Source: Pseudomonadota bacterium (GTDB lineage: Bacteria > Pseudomonadota > Alphaproteobacteria > Kiloniellales > J153). From it: a stretch of 14,393 nucleotides of DNA. Made by a program: the position numbers and the translations under genes. Within the stretch, counting starts at the first letter, position 1. Each line of letters opens with the position of its first letter. The notes below the pieces were generated by a model. The model was not told where the DNA came from, searched no databases, and was given only the letters and a program-made list of their open reading frames with translations. Location of the stretch: the NCBI GenBank assembly GCA_022572105.1, contig JACZWN010000075.1:1-14393 (forward strand). The letters are read 5' to 3'. Of the stretch, positions 7,283 through 14,325 are shown piece after piece.

Positions 7283-8452
7283 ATGAAAGAGTTACTGCCG
7301 CGCGAGCGGTTCATCCGCGCCCTCCGCCACGAGCCCGTCGACCGGGTGCCGCTGCTCTACCGCATGAAACACGAGGTCAAATCCAAACTGGCCCGGGTCT
7401 ACGGGATCGAGGACGCCTCCACCGGCCGCAAGCATAACCCGGAAATAGAGCTCAGGCTCGGCAACGACGCGATCATCTACCAGATCGGCATCAACGCGGA
7501 CTTCTCGCACCGGCCGATCAAGATCGGCGAGACCTGGCACAACCACTTCGGCGTCGGCTACGGCAAGAGCGGGCTGAAGGGCCGCACCGAGGAGGAGGAG
7601 GTCGTCTTCGCCAAGACCCAGGAGTACTGGGGCGCGGCCAAGGTGGTGCCCGAGAACTTCCCCAGCTTCCATCCGATCCAGACGATGGAGGACCTCAAGA
7701 ACTATCAGTGGCCGGATCCCAACGATGCGGAGATGCTCGATCCCATCGACGATATTTGCGCACGCTACCAGAAGGACTACTTCATCATCGTCGACCTGTC
7801 CTCGACCCTGATCGAGGCGGCCTACGCGCACATCATGGGGACCCAGAAATTCTTCCTCCAATTGTTCGACGAGCCGGAGTTGGTCGCCGGCGTTCTCGAC
7901 GGCCTGACCGAGTACTACACCGCGGTCGGCAAGAACGCGATCGCGCGGGGCGTCGACATGATCCGGGTCGGTGACGACGTCGGCGCCCAGCAATCGATGA
8001 TGCTGTCGCCCGTTCAGTGGCGCGAGCTGGCCAAGCCGCGCTTCAAATACATGTTCCAGGAGTTCCGCAAGGCCAACGACGAGCTATTCATCAAGCTTCA
8101 TTCCTGCGGCGACTACTCACCGATCATCCCCGACGAGATCGAGCTCGGGGTCGATTTATCGGGCCTGATGCAGCCGACCGGCGGCAACAAGGACCAGGCC
8201 GGGATCAAGAAGAAATACGGCAACGACATCGCCTTCATCGGCGGCTTCGACGTGCAGAATCTGTTGCCGCGCGGCCAGGTCGAAGACATACGCAATGGTG
8301 TGCTCGCGGTCATGAAGAACCTGGCGGTCGGTGGCGGCTACATCTTCTCGCCGTCCCATTACATCCTGGCCGACGTGCCGATCCAGAACATCTACACCAT
8401 GCTCGAGGCGCAGCGCGACTTCGGCGTCTACGGCAAGTATCCTCTTAACTAG
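7283..8452 (+). CDS. UroD-superfamily corrinoid methyltransferase (probable substrate-specific MT1)
   Basis: The 389-residue product belongs to the uroporphyrinogen-decarboxylase-like superfamily, which includes MtaA/MtbA, the MtvB/OdmB O-demethylase methyltransferases and the methyltransferase part of chloromethane enzyme CmuA. Motifs are RERFIRALRHEPVDRVP (7-23), GDDVGAQQSMMLSPVQWRE (230-248), KLHSCGDYSPIIPD (271-284) and GGGYIFSPSHYILADVP (350-366). H273 and C275 form the HxC zinc pair of methyltransferase-type members. The third Cys of MtaA/MtbA appears to be His359 here, a common form in uncharacterised relatives. A GGAG Shine-Dalgarno lies about seven bases before ATG. The gene is first in the plus-strand operon and directly precedes the corrinoid protein, the standard order for an MT1 loading methyl onto its own corrinoid partner. 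A true UroD of haem synthesis is unlikely given HxC and context. The donor (methoxyaromatic, methyl halide, other O/N/S-methyl compound) cannot be read from sequence. Confidence 0.85.
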   Translation: MKELLPRERFIRALRHEPVDRVPLLYRMKHEVKSKLARVYGIEDASTGRKHNPEIELRLGNDAIIYQIGINADFSHRPIKIGETWHNHFGVGYGKSGLKGRTEEEEVVFAKTQEYWGAAKVVPENFPSFHPIQTMEDLKNYQWPDPNDAEMLDPIDDICARYQKDYFIIVDLSSTLIEAAYAHIMGTQKFFLQLFDEPELVAGVLDGLTEYYTAVGKNAIARGVDMIRVGDDVGAQQSMMLSPVQWRELAKPRFKYMFQEFRKANDELFIKLHSCGDYSPIIPDEIELGVDLSGLMQPTGGNKDQAGIKKKYGNDIAFIGGFDVQNLLPRGQVEDIRNGVLAVMKNLAVGGGYIFSPSHYILADVPIQNIYTMLEAQRDFGVYGKYPLN

Positions 8453-8497
8453 GACTCGGACCCACTAGAACGCGAGACGAAGCGGGAGTATGGCTTG

Positions 8498-9205
8498 ATG
8501 GCGGAGCCGGTGCTGCAGATACCCGAGGGCTGGGACGGGCGGGTCCCGGATGGTTGGGAATGGCGGACCCTATGGGACGCCGTGGAGACCGGCGACCACA
8601 TCTATGCCGACTCCCGGGTCAAGGAATCGATCGCGGCCGAGATCCACCCAAAGGTGATTCTCGACGACGGCCTGTTCCCCGGTTTCAACTTGCAGGGCGA
8701 CCGCTTCACCGAACAAATCATCTTCATCCCGGAGATGCTGATCACCGCGCGCGCCATGAAGGCCGGCCTCAAACTGATCCGGCCGCTCTTGGCGGCGATG
8801 GCGGTGAAGCCGCTCGGCACATTCGTCATGGGCACGGTGCTCGGCGACATGCACGACATCGGGCAGTCGATCGTGAGCATCATGCTCGAGAACGCCGGCT
8901 TCAACGTGATCAACCTGGGCACCGACGTGCACCCGGACAAGTTCATCGAGGCGGCGCGCCGCGAGCAGGCCGACTTGATCGGGTTCTCCGCGCTCTTGTC
9001 GACGACGGTCTACTATCAGAAAGTGACCATCGAGGAATTCGTGAAGGCCGGCCTGCGCGACAAGGTCAAGATCCTGATCGGCGGCGCGCCGACCACGCAG
9101 GAGTGGGCCGACGATTGCGGCGCCGATGGCTGGGGCAAGGACGCGGTCGTTGCGGTCAGGCTGGCCCGCGAGCTGGTCGGGCAGCCCCGCGAGGCCTGGG
9201 CCTGA
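8498..9205 (+). CDS. Corrinoid (B12-binding) methyl-carrier protein
   Basis: The 235-residue protein is the methyl shuttle of a three-component methyltransferase, of the MtaC/MtbC/MtvC type. It has an N-terminal helical cap (to about residue 105), including a MITARAMKAGLKLIRPLL helix, and then a Rossmann B12-binding domain. The cobalt-ligating motif is GDMHDIG with His119 (codon 8852-8854), followed by VINLGTDV, GFSALLSTT and IGGAPTTQEWADDCGADGW, the standard DxHxxG...SxL...GG set. ATG 8498 is preferred over the overlapping TTG at 8495 because GGGAG at 8484-8488 is well placed; an earlier ATG at 8490 runs into TGA after two codons. The N-terminal 45 residues (EGWDGRVPDGWEWRTLWDAVETGD) are less typical and may help docking with the MT1. 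It lies 45 bases after the MT1 gene and is followed by the inverted-repeat element at 9224. Confidence 0.92.
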   Translation: MAEPVLQIPEGWDGRVPDGWEWRTLWDAVETGDHIYADSRVKESIAAEIHPKVILDDGLFPGFNLQGDRFTEQIIFIPEMLITARAMKAGLKLIRPLLAAMAVKPLGTFVMGTVLGDMHDIGQSIVSIMLENAGFNVINLGTDVHPDKFIEAARREQADLIGFSALLSTTVYYQKVTIEEFVKAGLRDKVKILIGGAPTTQEWADDCGADGWGKDAVVAVRLARELVGQPREAWA

Positions 9206-9223
9206 GATTCGGGGGGCCCGGCC

Positions 9224-9257
9224 AATACCAAAGGTCCTTGATATTGACCCATAGAGA
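9224..9257 (+). repeat. Left terminal inverted repeat, 34 bp
   Basis: This arm begins AATACCAAAGGTCCTTGATA and ends CCCATAGAGA. It is the exact reverse complement of 9452-9485; identity stops on both sides at 9223/9486 and 9258/9451. Confidence 0.95.
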
Positions 9258-9451
9258 CGGTTTCCCAAGATTTTCGGCAAGGAGCGCGTGGCGCGGCGAT
9301 GCGGGGCATCGCGAGCCATGCGGGACGCCGTCCGAAAGACTTGGGAAGCCGCCTCCGGTCGCGCGGGCGAACCACCGGGGGCGTCGGAAAGCCTTGACGA
9401 TGCCCCGCATCGCCTGTGGCTCCCCTCCTGCCCGGCGGATTGCTTGCCCGA

Positions 9452-9485
9452 TCTCTATGGGTCAATATCAAGGACCTTTGGTATT
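9452..9485 (-). repeat. Right terminal inverted repeat, 34 bp
   Basis: This arm begins TCTCTATGGG and ends CCTTTGGTATT on the plus strand, matching 9224-9257 in reverse complement at 34 of 34 positions. Confidence 0.95.
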
Positions 9486-9503
9486 AAACCATGAGGGCCT
9501 GAC

Positions 9504-11432
9504 ATGAGCGACGGCGTGACCGTCACCTTCGTCGATCCGACCGGAAAGGCCGCGGACAAGAAGCGGTCCGCGGCCATCGGCAGTACCTTCCTGGAGGTCG
9601 CCCAGGCCGCCGGGCTCGAGTTGCCGGCGACCTGCGGCGGGCGCGGCCAGTGCCGCAGTTGCCGGATCAAGGTGCTCGACGGCGACCTGCCGCCGCCGAC
9701 CATCATGGACGAGGTCCAGCTCGGCCATGACGAGGTGCACGAGCGCTTCCGCCTGTCCTGCCAGACCAAGGTGATCGCCGATTGCCGGGTCATGGTGGCC
9801 CCGCCCAAGACCGAGGTCGGGCACCAGTTCCTGATGGGGACCGGGGGCGTCGAGGCCGCCCATCGGGTCGGGCTCGATTCGGGCGTCGAGAAACGTTTCA
9901 TCCAGGCCAAGACCCCGGACGACGAGCACCACCAGACCTCGGACCTGGAGGAGGTGGCCCTCGCGCTCGGCCTCGACGCCGAGGTCCCGGTGCCGCTCGA
10001 ACTGCTGCGCGAACTGCCCGGCGCGCTGCGCGCCCAGGGCGGGGGACTCACGGTCACCAGCTTCAACGGCGAAATCATCGATATCGAGTCCGGCGACACC
10101 AGCGGCCGAAAGTACGGCATGGCCTTCGATATCGGCACCACCAGCATCGTCGGCTCGCTGATGGACCTGGAGACCGGCGCGGAGCTGGCCTCGGTCGGCG
10201 GCATCAACCCACAGACGGTCTATGGCGGCGATCTGATGTCGCGCATTGCCTACGCCCAGTTCGCGCCCAAGAAGCTGCAGACCCTGCGCGCCAAGGTGCT
10301 GAACGCGGTCAACGGCTACGCCAAGCAGGCCTGCGCCGAGGCCGGTGTCGAACTTCGCCACGTGCACAAGGTGGTGATCGTCGGCAACACTTGCATGCAC
10401 CACATCTTCCTCGGCATCGATCCGACCTACGTCGGGCTCGCGCCCTATGCGCCGGTGGTGCGCGGCGCCGTGGTGGCGCCGGGTAGCGACATGCTCCTCA
10501 AGACCCTGCCCAGGGCGCGGGTCTGCCTGCTGCCGATCGTGGCCGGCTTCGTCGGCGCCGACACCATGGCCGCGGTGTTGGCGACCCGCATCTACGACAG
10601 CGCCGAGACCCGCTGCCTGGTCGACATCGGCACCAACGGCGAGGTGGTCATGGGCTCGCGCGATGGTCTGATGGCCTGTTCGGCGCCGGCCGGGCCGGCG
10701 CTCGAGGGCGCCCAGATTCGCCACGGCATGCGCGGCGCGATCGGCGCTATCGAGAAGGTCGAGATCGGCGAGGACGTGGTCTGCGAGACGATCGGCGGCG
10801 CGCCGCCCATCGGCATCTGCGGCTCCGGCCTGATCGACGCGGTCGCCAAGATGCTGGTGGCCGGGGTGCTCGACGCCTCCGGCCGGCTCCGCACCAAGGC
10901 CAAGGCCAGCCTGCCGCCCGCGCTCGGGGGGCGCCTGATCGAGTCGGAGGGCAAGGAGTCCTTCGTGCTTGCCTGGGCGGCGGAGGCCGGCAAGGACGAG
11001 GATATCACCCTGACCCAGACCGACATCCGGCAGCTGCAACTGGCCAAGGGCGCGATCTGCTCCGGGGTGGTGACCCTGCAGAAGGTGATGGGCATCGCCG
11101 ACGACGAGATCAAGGAACTGATGCTTTGCGGCGGCTTCGGCAACTACATCAACATCGAAAGCGCGGTGCGCATCCGCCTGCTGCCCGAGCTGCCCCTGGA
11201 CAAGATCACCTATTACGGCAACGCCGCCGCGCTCGGCGCCCAGATGGCGCTGTTGTCCGAGACCGAGCGCGCCCGCGCCGAGGAACTCGCGCGCGGCATG
11301 GATCACGTCTCGCTCGCCTCCCAGCCCGATTTCCAGGACGTCTTCGTCGAGGCCTTGAAGTTCCAGGACCAGAACGCGAGGCGAGACTCCGTCGGGGACT
11401 CCAAGGACGTCCCGGTGGCGGCGGAGGGTTGA
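9504..11432 (+). CDS. RACo-type ATP-dependent reductive activator of corrinoid protein (2Fe-2S ferredoxin + ASKHA)
   Basis: The 642-residue protein has the layout of RACo/RamA-like activators that use ATP and a ferredoxin centre to reduce inactive Co(II) corrinoid protein to Co(I). Residues 1-95 form a plant-type 2Fe-2S domain with C44, C50, C53 and C86 (TCGGRGQCRSC, then LSCQTKV). A linker/middle region follows to about 205. The ASKHA ATPase part carries AFDIGTTSIVGS (D209), VDIGTNGEVVMGS (D374), CSAPAGPALEGAQI, ICGSGLIDAV and LCGGFGNYINIE. Length fits RACo (about 630 residues). ATG 9504 is preceded by GAGGG at 9493-9497, just outside the upstream inverted-repeat element. The gene is followed one base after its stop by the CobW-like gene. 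The likely client is the corrinoid protein at 8498. The electron donor to the 2Fe-2S centre is not encoded in the window. Confidence 0.92.
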   Translation: MSDGVTVTFVDPTGKAADKKRSAAIGSTFLEVAQAAGLELPATCGGRGQCRSCRIKVLDGDLPPPTIMDEVQLGHDEVHERFRLSCQTKVIADCRVMVAPPKTEVGHQFLMGTGGVEAAHRVGLDSGVEKRFIQAKTPDDEHHQTSDLEEVALALGLDAEVPVPLELLRELPGALRAQGGGLTVTSFNGEIIDIESGDTSGRKYGMAFDIGTTSIVGSLMDLETGAELASVGGINPQTVYGGDLMSRIAYAQFAPKKLQTLRAKVLNAVNGYAKQACAEAGVELRHVHKVVIVGNTCMHHIFLGIDPTYVGLAPYAPVVRGAVVAPGSDMLLKTLPRARVCLLPIVAGFVGADTMAAVLATRIYDSAETRCLVDIGTNGEVVMGSRDGLMACSAPAGPALEGAQIRHGMRGAIGAIEKVEIGEDVVCETIGGAPPIGICGSGLIDAVAKMLVAGVLDASGRLRTKAKASLPPALGGRLIESEGKESFVLAWAAEAGKDEDITLTQTDIRQLQLAKGAICSGVVTLQKVMGIADDEIKELMLCGGFGNYINIESAVRIRLLPELPLDKITYYGNAAALGAQMALLSETERARAEELARGMDHVSLASQPDFQDVFVEALKFQDQNARRDSVGDSKDVPVAAEG

Positions 11433-11433
11433 G

Positions 11434-12354
11434 ATGCAGGTCAACATGATCTTCGGTTTCCTCGGCTCCGGCAAGACGACCCTGGTGCGTCACCTGCTCG
11501 GCGCCCGCGCCCGCGAGCGCAAGCTCGCGGTCATCGTCAACGAATTCGGCCAGGTCGGTATCGACGGCGCCATCCTGGAAGGCGAGGCCGTCGACATGAT
11601 CCAGCTCACCTCGGGCTGCCTCTGTTGCACCCTCAAGGGGCCGCTGTTGAGCGCGATCGAGGAGCTGCGGGACAAGGCCGGGATCGAGCACGTAGTGATC
11701 GAGGCCTCCGGGGTCGCCGATCCCGAGGAGATGATCGAGAGCTTCTCCGCGCCCGAGTTCCGCGCTTCGGTCGCGATCGGGCCCTTCGTCACCGTGGTCG
11801 ACACCGCCAAGTTCGCGGTCATGCGCGAGATGCTGGGCGAGTTCTATGGCTCCCAGGTCGCCCACGCCGATATCGTGTTGCTCAACAAGACCGACCTGGC
11901 GTCGCCCGAGCAGCTCGAGGCGGTGCGCGCCGAGGTCGCCGAGCTCAACCCGGGCGCCCGGATCGTGACCACCGAGCACTGCGACGTCGACGCGGGCCTG
12001 GTGCTCGACGCCCTGAGCGGCTGGGAACCCGGGCCGGGCGAACACGGCCACCACCACCATCACGACCACCCGGACTTCGAGTCCGAGGTCCTGGACGCCG
12101 CCGGCCCGGTCACGCGCGCGGCGCTCGAAAGCTTCTTCGCCGGCTTGCCGCCGGAGGTGCTGCGCGCCAAGGGCTTCATGGTGGTGGACGGCGCGGCCTC
12201 GCTGGTCCAGTTCACCGCCGGCCAGCTCGAGATCACCCCCGCCACCCTGGACCGGGTGCGCCAGATGGTGTTCATCGGCCGCGACCTCGACCGCGACGGG
12301 CTGGCGGCGCGCTTCGCCTTCGCCGGCGTCGCACCGGAAGACGGGACACGATGA
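11434..12354 (+). CDS. CobW/COG0523-family G3E GTPase (metallochaperone-like)
   Basis: The 306-residue protein has the P-loop GFLGSGKT (8-15), the CxCC metal-binding motif GCLCC (C62, C64, C65), the switch region EASGVADPEE (90-99) and the guanine-specificity motif NKTD (151-154). A His-rich stretch (H204, H206-H210, H212) links to a C-terminal CobW domain with RAKGFMVV. COG0523 proteins deliver Zn, Co or other metals to client enzymes or act in B12 synthesis. Here plausible clients are the Zn-dependent UroD-type methyltransferase or the corrinoid protein. The start one base after the RACo stop, with GGAGGG in the end of RACo, indicates a tight operon; its own stop overlaps the GntR start as ATGA. 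Which metal it handles cannot be read from sequence. Confidence 0.88.
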   Translation: MQVNMIFGFLGSGKTTLVRHLLGARARERKLAVIVNEFGQVGIDGAILEGEAVDMIQLTSGCLCCTLKGPLLSAIEELRDKAGIEHVVIEASGVADPEEMIESFSAPEFRASVAIGPFVTVVDTAKFAVMREMLGEFYGSQVAHADIVLLNKTDLASPEQLEAVRAEVAELNPGARIVTTEHCDVDAGLVLDALSGWEPGPGEHGHHHHHDHPDFESEVLDAAGPVTRAALESFFAGLPPEVLRAKGFMVVDGAASLVQFTAGQLEITPATLDRVRQMVFIGRDLDRDGLAARFAFAGVAPEDGTR

Positions 12355-13031
12355 CCGCGCCGCAACTCGCGCTCGCCGACGAGCCGGCGCCGCGCTCCCT
12401 CGCCGAACGGGCCTATCAGCTCCTGGTCGCCAAGATCACCCGCCACGAACTGCCGCCGGGCGCGGTGCTGGTCGAGAAGGCCCTGATGGAGGACCTGGGC
12501 ATCGGCCGCACGCCGATCCGCGAGGCCCTGCAGCGCCTGGCCATGGAAGGCCTGGTCACCCATCTGCCCAAGCGGGGCATGCTAGTGGCCGACATCACCG
12601 CGACCGGCGTCCAGCACATCTACGAGTTCCGCGGCCTGATCGACGGCTGTACCGCGCGCCTGGCGGCAAGTCGCGCCACCGAGGCCGACGCGCGCGAACT
12701 GGCCGCGCTGCAGGTCGGCCTGATCCGGGCGACCGAGGACGACGATATCGACCGCTACGTGGCCCTCGACCGGCGCTTCTACGAGGTCCTGGCGCGCGCC
12801 GCCCAGAACACCTACATCGCCGAGGCGGTGCCGCGCATCTTCAATCTCCACCTGCGGCTGTGGTTCTTCATCGCCAACAGGCGCGGCACCTGGCACGACA
12901 TCGCCCGCGCCCACGAGGTCATGACGGCGTGTGTGGTCGAGGCGGTCAGTCGGCGCGACCCGGAGGCGGCGGAACGGGCCATGACGACCTATATCACCGG
13001 CCGTCACAGTGACATCCGGGAGCTGCTGTAA
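12351..13031 (+). CDS. GntR-family transcriptional regulator, FCD (FadR-C-like) subfamily
   Basis: The 226-residue regulator has an N-terminal winged helix (about 16-80: LAERAYQLLVAKITRHELPP, then LGIGRTPIREALQRLAMEGL and the wing LPKRGMLV) and an all-helical FCD ligand domain. ATG 12351 overlaps the CobW stop by four bases (ATGA), so expression is tied to the operon it probably controls. The usual FCD metal site is Asp plus three His. By eye D140 and H188 are kept, but the His of the D..FH motif is Tyr144 (DRRFY) and the last His seems to be Tyr214 (MTTYI), so metal binding may be lost or altered. The probable effector is the methylated substrate or a breakdown product, and the candidate operator is at 7223-7237. 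A full-length wing and dimer domain give no sign of decay. Confidence 0.9.
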   Translation: MTAPQLALADEPAPRSLAERAYQLLVAKITRHELPPGAVLVEKALMEDLGIGRTPIREALQRLAMEGLVTHLPKRGMLVADITATGVQHIYEFRGLIDGCTARLAASRATEADARELAALQVGLIRATEDDDIDRYVALDRRFYEVLARAAQNTYIAEAVPRIFNLHLRLWFFIANRRGTWHDIARAHEVMTACVVEAVSRRDPEAAERAMTTYITGRHSDIRELL

Positions 13032-13353
13032 CCCGCGCTGCCGGCGGCTTTCATTCCGGTAATTTTGCTGCCTGGCGCGGTACTCGCGTCTCGAATTGGC
13101 TGCGCTTTCGTGCTTGAATTGGGCTGTGCCTCCTGAATACCTGGTACGCCGCAGAAACCCCGGCGGCGCAGCGGCGGACCACCACCGCTCTCGCACTCAC
13201 CTGTCCCTGGGTAAGGACAGTCCTGTCCGCCGGCCGGGCGAGAACGCCAAGGCAGGCGAGGTCATCGCCCTTCCACGAGTTGGCGGACTCCATCATCGTT
13301 ACCAGCGACTGGCCGCCTGAACGCCGTGCCGCGGCTCACCTTGCCGGAGAATC
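13032..13353. other. Intergenic region between the GntR gene and the metallophosphoesterase
   Basis: This 322-base stretch has no intact gene. Its right half carries the transposase remnant listed separately; the left half (13032-13161) shows no recognisable gene. No hairpin followed by a T-run was found after either converging gene, so transcription ends cannot be placed. Confidence 0.6.
13162..13320 (+). pseudogene. 3' remnant of a DDE integrase-core transposase
   Basis: About 52 codons ending at TGA 13318-13320 encode HHRSRTHLSLGKDSPV, RRPGENAKAGEVIALP and VGGLHHRYQR. This is the characteristic C-terminal tail of integrase-core (rve) transposases: RTHLxLxKDAP, then P.LGGLHH.Y. The catalytic DDE core and everything upstream are missing, and no terminal repeats were found, so it is an inactive fragment of an insertion sequence. 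Assignment to a particular IS family is not possible from this tail. Confidence 0.75.
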
Positions 13354-14325
13354 CTATGTTCGGCGAAGGGTGATCAAGACAGCTTCCGCGCGCGTGTTGA
13401 ACCGGACTGGCAACCCGGAAACCCCGATCCCGGTCGTGGTGTAGCCGGTCATCGAGCCGTGCCGCCAAAGGCCCGAGGCATAGCGGCGATGGCAGCTCAT
13501 GTGGGTGATGATCGGTATGCCGCCGGGCAAACAGACTTGGCCCCCGTGGGTGTGGCCCGCGAGGTACAGGCTGAAGCCGGCCTCGGCTGCCACGTCTGCC
13601 AGTTCCGCGGAATGGATGAGGGCGATCTTGAAGCCCTTGGGTGCCGTTTCGAGCGCCGTCCGAGCCGCGTCCGTGTAGTAGTAATGGACGTCGTCGGTTC
13701 CCGTGATGTGAATCTGCGCCCCGCCCCTTCGGATGGTCCGGGTCTGGTTGATCAAAACGTCGATGCCGAGGGCCTCGAAGGCCTCCACCATGTCGGCGCA
13801 GTCGTGGTTACCGAGGATCGCATAGACCCCATGCCGGGCCCGCAATCGGGCAAGGAGTTTTTCGAACACCGGCAGGATGTGCTCGAAGGGGCCCGAGAGT
13901 CGCTTCCGGTAGTCCCCGGTCAGCACGCAGAGATCCACCTCCTCACCGGCGATGAGATTCAGCGCGGTTTCCAAGGGCTCCGGAAGGAAATCGACGTGTA
14001 GGTCGCTCAGCTGCAGGATTCGGAAGCCATCAAATTCGGCGGGCAGGTTCGCGAAAGCGAGCTCCATGCGTTTCAGCTCGACACGGAGCGCGTTGCGGAC
14101 CCCTCGCTCGTAGAGGCCGCAAATTCGGAGTCCCCAGCCGAACAAACTCAGCATTTGTTTGAAAGCGACCCGGTGGCGGCGTGTTTTGACGGCGCTGGGC
14201 GTGTGCTTTTCTTCGCCCGCCTCCATGCCCAGGCGCGCCTGCCGCCAGGCCTCGCGGGCCGGGTCCGGCCGCGCGGCCGCTGTCGAGCCGGGCGTGGCAG
14301 TGAGTGAATGGGCTACGTCGTTCAA
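13354..14325 (-). CDS. Calcineurin-like metallophosphoesterase (YkuE-like)
   Basis: The 323-residue product has the full binuclear-metal phosphoesterase motif series: LQLSDLHVD (105-112; D108, H110), VLTGDY (134-139), ILGNHD (170-175), ALIHSAE (235-241) and AGHTHGGQ (256-263). This set and order match the YkuE/LpxG-like branch, whose members are often membrane-associated and act on nucleotide or lipid-linked phosphoesters; the actual substrate is unknown. The frame begins at TTG 14325-14323 with a CAGGGAA Shine-Dalgarno rather far upstream. ATG 14226-14224 (residue 34) is an alternative with a weak ribosome site. A short hydrophobic stretch (MLSLFGWGLRICGLY, 58-72) could be an amphipathic anchor. 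It converges on the methyl-transfer operon across transposon debris and has no evident link to it. Confidence 0.85.
   Translation of the reverse strand: MNDVAHSLTATPGSTAAARPDPAREAWRQARLGMEAGEEKHTPSAVKTRRHRVAFKQMLSLFGWGLRICGLYERGVRNALRVELKRMELAFANLPAEFDGFRILQLSDLHVDFLPEPLETALNLIAGEEVDLCVLTGDYRKRLSGPFEHILPVFEKLLARLRARHGVYAILGNHDCADMVEAFEALGIDVLINQTRTIRRGGAQIHITGTDDVHYYYTDAARTALETAPKGFKIALIHSAELADVAAEAGFSLYLAGHTHGGQVCLPGGIPIITHMSCHRRYASGLWRHGSMTGYTTTGIGVSGLPVRFNTRAEAVLITLRRT

Larger units (their letters stand above)
9224..9485. mobile_element. MITE-like element with 34-bp perfect terminal inverted repeats
   Basis: A 262-bp non-coding element is bounded by exact 34-bp inverted repeats (9224-9257 and 9452-9485). 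Inside are smaller nested palindromes: a hairpin at 9296-9312 (GCGATGC, GGG loop, GCATCGC) and its near-inverse at 9397-9413 (16 of 17), plus an imperfect inverse pair around 9259-9279 and 9331-9350. No transposase frame is present, so it would need an enzyme acting in trans. The arm ends read AATACC...GGTATT; a TA target duplication, as for IS630/Tc1 elements, fits but cannot be proved because the flanks show no longer direct repeat. It separates the corrinoid protein gene from RACo and ends 18 bases before the RACo ATG, leaving the Shine-Dalgarno intact. In RNA it would fold into a long stable stem. Confidence 0.8.

Noticed and set aside
7283..8452. Annotation as HemE, the haem-pathway uroporphyrinogen decarboxylase
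   Set aside because: The HxC zinc pair, the GDDVGAQ motif and direct linkage to a corrinoid protein, RACo and a methyl-THF methyltransferase fit the methyltransferase branch.
9205..9503. A small protein encoded inside the inverted-repeat element
   Set aside because: Several frames are open through the element on both strands, but they are created by palindromic GC-rich sequence and lack ribosome sites or conserved motifs.
9468..11474. A 668-codon open frame on the minus strand opposite the RACo gene
   Set aside because: It is a shadow of high-GC codon use: the plus strand encodes a full RACo with all motifs, while the antisense product is His/Asp/Gly-rich with no recognisable domain or ribosome site.
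13032..13080. A rho-independent terminator after the GntR gene
   Set aside because: GC-rich inverted bases near 13040 are short and are not followed by a run of T.
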